Source of the DNA: Candidatus Pelagibacterales bacterium
GTDB taxonomy: Bacteria; Pseudomonadota; Alphaproteobacteria; Rickettsiales; UBA1997
Reading direction: 5' to 3'
NCBI GenBank assembly: GCA_016882165.1
Contig: VHBV01000035.1
Coordinates: 1 to 10,565, forward strand
Length of the DNA: 10,565 bases
Each line of letters opens with the position of its first letter. Position 1 is the first letter of the stretch. The position numbers and the translations under genes are program-made. Positions 1-6,576 of this stretch are shown here, one piece after another. A model generated the notes under the pieces. That model worked only from the letters and a program-made list of their open reading frames with translations, did no database searches and was not told the origin of the DNA.

Positions 1-191
1 AGATAAAGAGTCATAACTTTTACTAATGACGCTGGATAAATAATTTTGTCTGATCTTGTGTTCAATAAAATATTTCCGCTCTCTTCTTCTAAAACCAAAG
101 AAGAATAATTTTTTCCACAAGAAGACTGTTGTGCAATAGCAGAAATTGAAAAAAAACTTATTAAAAATGTGAGTATAATTTTATTAATCAT
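1..191 (-). CDS. dacA: D-alanyl-D-alanine carboxypeptidase (DacA/PBP5-like, peptidase S11), 5' fragment
   Basis: This is the first 63 codons of a gene that runs off the left edge. The protein opens with an apparent Sec signal peptide: a lysine near the N-terminus, a hydrophobic stretch at about residues 5-18, and a likely cleavage site after Ala20 (AIA/QQ). The mature part then has the VLEEESGN and YPASLVKVMT motifs typical of S11 penicillin-binding proteins. Ser55 and Lys58 form the SxxK motif, so Ser55 is the expected acylated nucleophile. The family trims the terminal D-Ala from peptidoglycan stem peptides in the periplasm. The SxN and KTG motifs would lie outside the window, so DacA cannot be told from DacC/DacF-type paralogues. 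The start codon lies inside the end of lpxB (8-nt overlap), which suggests coupled translation. The family call is firm; the exact symbol is less so. Confidence 0.85.
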   Translation of the reverse strand, partial: MINKIILTFLISFFSISAIAQQSSCGKNYSSLVLEEESGNILLNTRSDKIIYPASLVKVMTLY

Positions 192-1362
192 ATTTCAAAC
201 TCAAAATTTCTTTAGCTGCTTTATAACTTGATTTTGAAGAACTATTTAAACCCATTATTTCCAAAAATTCTTGAGATTCAACAATTTGATTTTCACAGAC
301 TTGTTTATTAGATATAAATTTTTCAAGTTTTGTAAAAATTTTTTCACCATCGCAATCAAACTGCAACATTTCTGGAATTATCTCCCTGTTTGCAATAAGG
401 TTTATTAAGTTAGCAAACTTAATTTTAACCATCATATTTACAATATAATATGTAATAATGTTGATTTTATAGGCAATAATCATAGGTATTTTATAAAGAG
501 AAATCTCAACAGTATTAGTTCCAGATTTTGCTAAAGCAAAATCCGCAGCAAAAAAAGCTTGTTCTTTTTCATCTTTTTCAACCAAAAAATACTCTATCTT
601 CAAAGAAGCCGACATTTCAGTAACTAAATTTCTAGTTTTGTCAATTAATGGAATTACAACTTTAATTTGTTTTTTCTTAGAAGATAATTCAGAAGCCAAA
701 TTAATAGCTTTTATAAATTCAGGAAAAATTTTCTTCACTTCTCCATTCCTACTACCAGGAGTAATGCAGATTAAAAAATCATCTTTATTTATTTTATATT
801 TTTCACGAAAAAACATATTGCCACTTTCTTTTGAAGAAAACTTTGGAGAATTTTCAACAATTGGGTGACCAATAAATACTGTTTTTAAACCATATTTTTC
901 AAAATAAGGTGGTTCAAATGGTAAAATTGCCAAGAGTAAATCATAAAGCTTAGAAATTTTCTTTGCTCTGCCTTCACGATAAGCCCAAACTGATGGAGCA
1001 ATTAAATGAATTTTTTTTACTTTGAGATCTTGAACTTTCTTTATCACCCGAAAACAAAAATCTGGAGAATCAATTGTAATAACGAAATCTGGTTTAAAAT
1101 TTTTAATTTCTACAGCAGTTTGTTTAATTCTTTTCAATAACTTAGGAATATGAGGTAATACTTCTAAAAAACCCATAATTGATAACTCTTCCATAGGAAA
1201 AATTGTTTTCAATCCTTGCTCCTTCATCAATTTTCCACCCACTCCTATAAACTCTGCTTTTTCATTTGTGTCACTTAATTGAGCTTTTAGCTCTGAAATT
1301 AACTTAGCTCCAAGCAAGTCTCCAGAAGCTTCTCCAGCAATAATAAAAAACTTTTTTGTCAT
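184..1362 (-). CDS. lpxB: Lipid-A-disaccharide synthase LpxB
   Basis: LpxB is a GT19 glycosyltransferase at the inner membrane. It joins UDP-2,3-diacylglucosamine to lipid X to make the lipid A disaccharide. Starting at the ATG at 1362 the protein has 392 residues, close to the usual 380-390. Family motifs appear in order: AGEASGD (9-15), IMGFLEVLPHIP (62-73), DSPDF (98-102), APSVWAYREGR (122-132), LPFEPPYF with GHPIVE (147-170), PGSRNGEV (202-209), SGTNTVE (about 280-286) and REIIPEMLQ (about 326-334). An upstream in-frame ATG at 1407 would add 15 lysine-rich residues. I prefer 1362 because family members begin only a few residues before AGEASGD. The stop overlaps the start of the downstream carboxypeptidase gene. 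It is transcribed away from asd, so the 85 bp between their starts must hold promoters for both. Confidence 0.96.
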   Translation of the reverse strand: MTKKFFIIAGEASGDLLGAKLISELKAQLSDTNEKAEFIGVGGKLMKEQGLKTIFPMEELSIMGFLEVLPHIPKLLKRIKQTAVEIKNFKPDFVITIDSPDFCFRVIKKVQDLKVKKIHLIAPSVWAYREGRAKKISKLYDLLLAILPFEPPYFEKYGLKTVFIGHPIVENSPKFSSKESGNMFFREKYKINKDDFLICITPGSRNGEVKKIFPEFIKAINLASELSSKKKQIKVVIPLIDKTRNLVTEMSASLKIEYFLVEKDEKEQAFFAADFALAKSGTNTVEISLYKIPMIIAYKINIITYYIVNMMVKIKFANLINLIANREIIPEMLQFDCDGEKIFTKLEKFISNKQVCENQIVESQEFLEIMGLNSSSKSSYKAAKEILSLKYD

Positions 1363-1447
1363 TTTCTTTACTTTTTTATAGGCAAACAATATTCTTTTAA
1401 GAAGCATTACTATCTAAAGTAAAAATATCAATTTAAAAAAATTAAAA

Positions 1448-2464
1448 ATGTCTAAAAGAAAAATTGCCGTTGCCGGCGCAACCGGTAATGTTGGTCGCGA
1501 AATTTTAAATATTCTTGCTGAAAGAAATTTTCCAGCAGATGAAGTTGTGGCACTTGCTTCTCGTAATTCTGTTGGCAAAAAAGTTAGTTATGGTAACAAA
1601 GAATTAACAGTTCAAGCTCTAGAAGACTTTGATTTTACAGGAACAAAAATTGGTTTATTCTCACCAGGGGGATCAGTTTCTGCCATACACGCTCCACGCG
1701 CTGCAAGCATGGGTTGCGTTGTAATTGACAACACGTCTCATTTCAGAATGCATGATAATGTTCCACTTGTAGTTCCTGAAGTTAATCCTCAGGCAATTGC
1801 TAATTACAAAAAAAGTGGAATTATTGCTAACCCTAACTGCTCAACTATTCAAATGGTTGTTGCATTAAAACCTTTGCACGATTTAGCAAAAATTAAAAGA
1901 ATAGTTGTTTCAACTTATCAAGCAGTTTCTGGCGCTGGTAAAGAAGCTATGGATGAACTTTACGATTCAACAAAAAAAATCTATGCCAACCAAATGTTGG
2001 AACCAAAAAAGTTTAGTAAAAGAATTGCTTTTAATGTAATACCTCAAATTGACGTTTTCATGGAAGATGGTTGCACAAAAGAAGAGTGGAAAATGAAAGT
2101 TGAAACTAAAAAAATTCTTGATGCAAAAATTGAAGTAGAAGCAACTTGCGTAAGAGTTCCTGTGTTTAATTGTCATTCTGAATCGGTAAATGTGGAGTTT
2201 GAAAACCCAATTTCGGCTGAACAAGCAAGAAAAGTTTTAGATGAAGCTGAAGGAATTGTGGTTATTGATCGCCCACAAGAAATGAAATTTGTAACTCCAG
2301 TAGAAATTTCAACTCAAGATCCAGTTTTTGTTTCAAGAATCAGAAAAGATCCTTCAATTAAAAACGGTCTTTCTTTATGGGTAGTTTCCGACAACCTCAG
2401 AAAAGGTGCCGCTTTAAATGCAGTTCAAATTGCTGAAATCTTGGTAAAAGATCACGGCTTATAG
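1448..2464 (+). CDS. asd: Aspartate-semialdehyde dehydrogenase
   Basis: Asd reduces aspartyl-4-phosphate to aspartate 4-semialdehyde with NADPH. This is the branch point to diaminopimelate/lysine (and so peptidoglycan) and to threonine and methionine. The 338-residue length is normal. The N-terminal Rossmann fold shows GATGNVGRE (10-18). The catalytic cysteine is Cys131 in NPNCST, followed by TYQAVSGAG (156-164). The substrate-binding part has RVPVFNCHSESV (236-247), in which His243 is the expected acid/base residue. The C-terminus closes with WVVSDNLRKGAALN (311-324). This is the short form shared by many alphaproteobacteria and Gram-positives rather than the E. coli Asd type. A cysteine stands just before the catalytic histidine where relatives usually have glycine; this looks tolerable. 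It is the only plus-strand gene here, and its leader has no Shine-Dalgarno sequence. The hairpin at 2482-2526 follows the stop. Confidence 0.97.
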   Translation: MSKRKIAVAGATGNVGREILNILAERNFPADEVVALASRNSVGKKVSYGNKELTVQALEDFDFTGTKIGLFSPGGSVSAIHAPRAASMGCVVIDNTSHFRMHDNVPLVVPEVNPQAIANYKKSGIIANPNCSTIQMVVALKPLHDLAKIKRIVVSTYQAVSGAGKEAMDELYDSTKKIYANQMLEPKKFSKRIAFNVIPQIDVFMEDGCTKEEWKMKVETKKILDAKIEVEATCVRVPVFNCHSESVNVEFENPISAEQARKVLDEAEGIVVIDRPQEMKFVTPVEISTQDPVFVSRIRKDPSIKNGLSLWVVSDNLRKGAALNAVQIAEILVKDHGL

Positions 2465-2481
2465 TTGAAAATTAATAGATT

Positions 2482-2526
2482 TTATTTTGAGAAAGAGCTT
2501 TTACTTCGGCTCTTATCTCAAAATAA
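2482..2526. terminator. Bidirectional hairpin between convergent asd and thiE
   Basis: The left arm 2482-2498 and right arm 2509-2526 pair along 17 bp with a single bulged base (A or T at 2515-2516), around a 10-nt loop at 2499-2508. The outer stem is A on one side and T on the other, giving each strand a T-rich 3' flank inside the stem (TTATTTTGAG). It lies 18 nt after the asd stop and 17 nt beyond the thiE stop, so it can end transcription from both directions. Confidence 0.8.
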
Positions 2527-2542
2527 TAGAACTTGTCAAAAT

Positions 2543-3181
2543 TTATTTCTCAGAAAATTTTCTTATTACTTCATTAAGCTTCTTTAAAGCTTTATCTTCT
2601 CCCTCAGAATTTTCCCACACATAAGAAATAACTGCTAAAAAATCAGTACCAGCTTTAACAAGAGGCTCACAATTTTCATGATTTATTCCACCAATTGCAA
2701 CAATTGGTAAATTCAATAACTCATTACTCCATTCCAAAATTTCAGTTGTTGGTTTTCCTATCGAGTTTTTTGTTTTACTGGGAAAAAAAGTTCCAAAAGA
2801 AATATAATCTACACCCTGCTCTCCAGCTTCCATTGCCAAATGTTTTGAATCATAACAGCTGGCACCAATTATAAAATCTTTATTATTTTTTAAAGATTCT
2901 TGGCGGGCTTTTTTAATTGATCCATCTTCTAAACCTAAATGAACTCCATCAGCATTTACATTTAATGCAATTTCATAATTATCATTGAGAAGAAAAATAG
3001 AATTATTGTCATGACAAATTTTCTTTAACTCTAAAGAAATTTTCTCTAACTCTTGTTTAGAATAACCCTTTAATCTTAATTGAAAAACAGGCACTAACGA
3101 TGTTTTTAAAGCCTTACTTAGTGACTTTGAAAATTCGCTTAATTCAATTTTAGGAGGACTTATAAGATATATTTTTGTCAT
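2543..3181 (-). CDS. thiE: Thiamine phosphate synthase
   Basis: ThiE is a cytosolic TIM-barrel enzyme. It couples HMP-pyrophosphate with thiazole phosphate to give thiamine monophosphate. The 212 residues match the family length. The expected motifs are in order: QLRLK (34-38) with Arg36 and Lys38, LLND (64-67) with Asn66 and Asp67 for the diphosphate and Mg2+, ADGVHLGLED (77-86) with Asp86, IGASCY (105-110) with Ser108, FGTFFPSKTK (129-138), VAIGGIN (161-167) and the phosphate-binding VIS (184-186). All key ligand residues appear present, so it is probably active. The isofunctional TenI regulator is less likely because the catalytic set is complete. No other thi gene is in the window. The start is only 13 nt beyond the T-tract of the ftsZ terminator and has no Shine-Dalgarno sequence, so expression may depend on readthrough from ftsZ. 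Confidence 0.93.
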   Translation of the reverse strand: MTKIYLISPPKIELSEFSKSLSKALKTSLVPVFQLRLKGYSKQELEKISLELKKICHDNNSIFLLNDNYEIALNVNADGVHLGLEDGSIKKARQESLKNNKDFIIGASCYDSKHLAMEAGEQGVDYISFGTFFPSKTKNSIGKPTTEILEWSNELLNLPIVAIGGINHENCEPLVKAGTDFLAVISYVWENSEGEDKALKKLNEVIRKFSEK

Positions 3182-3193
3182 AAAGCTATAAAT

Positions 3194-3234
3194 AAAAAAA
3201 TCGGCATTGCTTAGATTAAAAACAATGCCGATTT
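3194..3234 (-). terminator. Rho-independent terminator after ftsZ, just upstream of thiE
   Basis: There is a perfect 12-bp inverted repeat, 3198-3209 against 3223-3234, with a core of TCGGCATTG and a 13-nt loop. Read on the minus strand the stem runs straight into seven T residues (A-run at 3194-3200 on the plus strand), the classical intrinsic terminator layout. It begins 16 nt after the ftsZ stop. On the plus strand no T-tract follows the stem, so it serves the ftsZ direction only. Confidence 0.88.
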
Positions 3235-3250
3235 AAAGATTTGAATTAAA

Positions 3251-4969
3251 TTACTTTTTTCTTCTGAAGAAAGCAGGAACATTTAAGATATCATCTTCAA
3301 TTTTTTCGCCTCTTTCTTCTTCTCTAGAATCTTCGTCAAAAATTGTTGATCCAAAAAATTCTTTTTGCCTTTTTGCAACTTCTTGCAAATCAGATTCACC
3401 AGAATTTTTTACGACTCTTTTTGGTTTTTGACTAACAACTCTTTCTTCTTCAACGAAATCTTCATGCTCTTCTTCAAAATGCTCTTCTTCTTCGTGGTCT
3501 CTTGATTTTGAGGAATTCATAAAACCAAATAAGCTAAATCCACTACTAGAAGCTTCTTTCTTTTTAGCAGCAATAACTGGCTTTGAAGTTCTTGTTTTAG
3601 AAGTTGCTTTAGCAAAAGCTTCAGAAATTTTTTCTTCAGCTTTTTTTAATTTTTCCGATATATCTTCTTCCTCTTCTTTTACTTGTTCAAAGAAGCTGAT
3701 TTGACCAACATTAGATAAAGAAGTATTTTCATCTTCTTTTTTTTCTTCACTTTTACCATAATCAAGATTTGGGTTTTTTGAGTAGGTTTTTTTTGGCTTT
3801 AAATCTTCAGAATTAATTTCAACTAATTCTTCTTCCAGTTTTGCAGCATTTCCAATATCAAAAAAACTTTTGTTTGGAGATTCTTTTACAACGTCACTCT
3901 TTTTTCTACTATCAGTTTCGCTAACTCTGAAACGAGAAGGCTCAGAAAAATCTCTATTTCTGTGAGAAACTATATCGTCAACATCAATTCCGGTAGCAAC
4001 AACAGATATTCTAATTTTACCTTTCATATTTTCATTAAAAGCAGAACCAAAAATAATGTTAGCATTTGGATCAACTTCTCTTTTAATAGTATTTACAGCC
4101 AGATCCGCTTCAAAAAGAGTCATATCAGGTCCACCAGTCATGTTTACCAAGACTCCTTTAGCACCTTTAATTGAAATATCGTCAAGTAAAGGATTTGAAA
4201 TAGCAGCTTCGCAAGCAACAACAGCCCTGTTCTCCCCTTCAGCCTCTCCTGTTCCCATCATAGCTTTACCCATCTTAGTCATAATTGTTCTAATATCAGC
4301 AAAATCCAAATTTACCAAACCCGGCATAGTAATTAGATCTGTAACACCGCGAACACCAGCATGCAATACATCGTCAGCCATTTTAAAAGCCGATTCAAAA
4401 GTAGTGCTTTCATTAGCAATTCTAAACAAGTTTTGATTTGGGATTACAATCAAAGTATCAACGTATTTTTTTAACTCTTCAATTCCTGCCTCAGCTGTTG
4501 TCATACGATATTTTCCTTCAAAATGAAAAGGTTTTGTTACAACGCCAACTGTAAGAATATCACGTTCTCTTGCTAATTTAGCAATTACTGGAGCACCACC
4601 TGTTCCAGTTCCACCACCCATACCGGCAGCGATAAAAATCATATTATTTCCATCAATAAACTTTTCTATTTCATCAATATTTTCTTCAGCAGCAGCTCTG
4701 CCTTTATCTGGGAAAGAACCAGCTCCCAAACCTCTTGTTGTTGTAACACCAAGTTGTATACGATTTGGTGCCAAAGAATTAATTAGAGCCTGAGAATCTG
4801 TATTGGCAGCTACAAATTCAACGCCTTCAAGGTTAGAGCGAATCATATTATTAACCGCATTACCACCCGCTCCTCCAACACCAAATATTGTTATTTTTGG
4901 CTTAAGAAGTTCTGGTTGAGGAATATTGATTTTCAAAGACATATCTGAAGAAGCTTTAGTTTTTCTCAT
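3251..4969 (-). CDS. ftsZ: Cell division protein FtsZ
   Basis: FtsZ is the tubulin-like GTPase that forms the division ring. The GTPase core occupies about residues 22-335: FGVGGAGGNAVNNMI (29-43), AANTDSQAL (54-62), the tubulin signature GGGTGTG (118-124), and the T7 synergy loop NLDFAD (220-225) with Asp222 and Asp225 needed for GTP hydrolysis. Next comes a long linker (about 336-555) rich in Glu, Lys and Ser, then the conserved tail DDILNVPAFFRR (559-570), which in relatives binds FtsA and other membrane tethers. At 572 residues it is longer than typical FtsZ (about 380-510), all of the excess being linker. Met10 (position 4942) is an alternative start that fits relatives with a short N-terminus. 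No ftsA, ftsQ, ddl or mur gene is adjacent. A weak promoter-like pair lies upstream (TTGCAG at 5048-5043, 17-nt spacer, TAAAAC at 5025-5020, minus strand). A terminator follows the gene. Confidence 0.97.
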   Translation of the reverse strand: MRKTKASSDMSLKINIPQPELLKPKITIFGVGGAGGNAVNNMIRSNLEGVEFVAANTDSQALINSLAPNRIQLGVTTTRGLGAGSFPDKGRAAAEENIDEIEKFIDGNNMIFIAAGMGGGTGTGGAPVIAKLARERDILTVGVVTKPFHFEGKYRMTTAEAGIEELKKYVDTLIVIPNQNLFRIANESTTFESAFKMADDVLHAGVRGVTDLITMPGLVNLDFADIRTIMTKMGKAMMGTGEAEGENRAVVACEAAISNPLLDDISIKGAKGVLVNMTGGPDMTLFEADLAVNTIKREVDPNANIIFGSAFNENMKGKIRISVVATGIDVDDIVSHRNRDFSEPSRFRVSETDSRKKSDVVKESPNKSFFDIGNAAKLEEELVEINSEDLKPKKTYSKNPNLDYGKSEEKKEDENTSLSNVGQISFFEQVKEEEEDISEKLKKAEEKISEAFAKATSKTRTSKPVIAAKKKEASSSGFSLFGFMNSSKSRDHEEEEHFEEEHEDFVEEERVVSQKPKRVVKNSGESDLQEVAKRQKEFFGSTIFDEDSREEERGEKIEDDILNVPAFFRRKK

Positions 4970-5085
4970 TTTTTTATTACTTTTAGAGAAGTTTTTAAGA
5001 AGTAAAATATAGAAAGTAAGTTTTAACTACCGAAAAAATAATCTGCAATTTTTTTAACTAATTTTTTTTATTTTTTTTAAACAAC

Positions 5086-5121
5086 TTTTATTTTTACATA
5101 ACGATTTTTTTAAAAATAAAA
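5086..5121 (-). repeat. AT-only inverted repeat behind the DUF1566 gene
   Basis: Ten bases at 5086-5095 (TTTTATTTTT) are the exact reverse complement of 5112-5121, with a 16-nt loop. The stem has no G or C and would be weak. It begins 6 nt past the stop of the DUF1566 gene, so it could help end that transcript. It could equally be chance in sequence this rich in A and T. Confidence 0.3.
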
Positions 5122-5126
5122 TAATC

Positions 5127-6524
5127 TTATCTTACACAACGGACATAATTATTAATTCTTATTTCATCTTCTTGTCCACCCAAAGATTGATTTTTGGAAG
5201 CATAGCCACTTTTTGGATCGGAACGCTGAGCTCCAGCACCATGAGTATCTACGCCATCTTTTGACGTACAAGCTCCAAAACAAACATAACTTGCCATAGT
5301 TATATTATCACCATGAGTTGTACTACTCCAAAACCAAGCTTTAGAATTAGTTAATTTAATATAATTAGTGTTTAATGCAGGAGAATTTTTTGTATAATCC
5401 ACAATAGTTTGAAGCTCTTTAACACTTGGCAATCTCCAATCTTTGTAACCAGCCAAATCAAGATTTTGGCAATATGATAAAGCATTTTTCCAATCACGAG
5501 TTTTACCATCATCTTTTTGCTGCCATTGCAAACTTGTTAAATTATCAGTTACAGTTCCATCAGAATTATCAACAAATTTATTTTCACCCCAAATATTACC
5601 TCTTACGCAACGGTAAAACAAACTAAAATTATTTGAACTTGGAGCTTGTTTTATATGACCATCTAAAAAATTAAAAAAGAAAAATGCTTCAACACCATCA
5701 CGACCAAAATGCTTACCTGAATAAACAGTTGAAGACCAAGTTTGTCCCATCATTCCCACACTATGAGTTGAAGAGTAAGGGTCATTTGACAAAATTGACT
5801 GTTCTGGCTCTTTTAAATCGAAGTAATTTGAATTTAGAAAGTAATTCTTACCTTGTGCACCACGAAAATCTGCAATCGAAAATAACTCTTTAATTGTTGG
5901 TAATCTCCAATCTTTATGACCACCAAGATCTAATGATTCACAATATTGTTTTGCTGAATAGTAAGATTTTCTCTGAGCATTATGAGCTTTTTGCCATGTT
6001 AATCCTGTAACTAAATCTGAGACTGTACCATCTTTATTATTTTTGTAACTTGTGGTTGCTCCAAAATAATTACCATCTTGTCCATAAAAATCCCCTCCTT
6101 CTTTTGGACAAGAAATAACACTATAATCATTAAAACAAGTTCCTTGATTTGTATCTGGAACCAAACTTTTAACTTTTTTAGCAGAAGAATTCTTAGCGGA
6201 AATTTCAACTCTCATCATCCTTGATGGACTGTTCTGAGATCTTTGAGGTTGTTGATTGTTATTTGAAAATTGATTTTTACTCTGATCTCTAGAATTGTGG
6301 GCCATAGAATTTGTTTTAGATTCGCCAGGAACACATATCATTTTTCCTTCTTTCATAGCATAGCAAATTCCAGAAACATTCCCATGTGGCGCTTTAAAAC
6401 TACAAGCAGATCCTTGAGAAGAATTTTCGCAAGCTTTAAAAGCTTCTTTAGGAGGAGAAGGCATTTGAGCAAAAGCTTGGTTTGAGATTGCTACCAGAAT
6501 GAAAGCAAAGCAAGTTTTTTTCAT
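5127..6524 (-). CDS. Exported protein with N-terminal Cys motif and tandem DUF1566 (Lcl_C) domains
   Basis: This 465-residue protein is of unknown function. Starting at the ATG at 6524 it begins with a clear Sec signal peptide (MKKTCFAFIL, cleavage after AFA at residue 19). There is no lipobox at the cleavage site. A short four-cysteine segment follows (Cys32, 41, 54, 64; CSFKAPHG and CVPG motifs), then an Asn/Gln/Ser-rich linker (68-103) and a bridge with VPDT, Cys130, Cys139 and FYGQDGNY (146-153). Two DUF1566 domains come next. The first has DGTVSD (165-170), GLTWQKA, Cys195, DWRLPTIKEL (205-214), WSST and YRCVRG (304-309). The second has DGTVTD (322-327), LQWQQ, Cys352, DWRLPSVKEL (362-371), WSST, HGAGAQRSDPK (428-438) and a terminal YVRCVR. 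Family members are extracellular or periplasmic, and the paired cysteines suggest disulfides. Longer in-frame starts would run into mgtE and spoil the signal peptide. The promoter must lie in the 52 bp after mgtE or further upstream. Confidence 0.85.
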   Translation of the reverse strand: MKKTCFAFILVAISNQAFAQMPSPPKEAFKACENSSQGSACSFKAPHGNVSGICYAMKEGKMICVPGESKTNSMAHNSRDQSKNQFSNNNQQPQRSQNSPSRMMRVEISAKNSSAKKVKSLVPDTNQGTCFNDYSVISCPKEGGDFYGQDGNYFGATTSYKNNKDGTVSDLVTGLTWQKAHNAQRKSYYSAKQYCESLDLGGHKDWRLPTIKELFSIADFRGAQGKNYFLNSNYFDLKEPEQSILSNDPYSSTHSVGMMGQTWSSTVYSGKHFGRDGVEAFFFFNFLDGHIKQAPSSNNFSLFYRCVRGNIWGENKFVDNSDGTVTDNLTSLQWQQKDDGKTRDWKNALSYCQNLDLAGYKDWRLPSVKELQTIVDYTKNSPALNTNYIKLTNSKAWFWSSTTHGDNITMASYVCFGACTSKDGVDTHGAGAQRSDPKSGYASKNQSLGGQEDEIRINNYVRCVR

Positions 6525-6576
6525 AAAAAAATATATAACAAAAATTGTTTTAAAAACTTTTTTAGAATAGAGAACT

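Noticed and set aside
4056..4436. A 126-codon plus-strand reading frame inside ftsZ
   Set aside because: It is antisense to the conserved FtsZ core, resembles no family I know and has no ribosome binding site.
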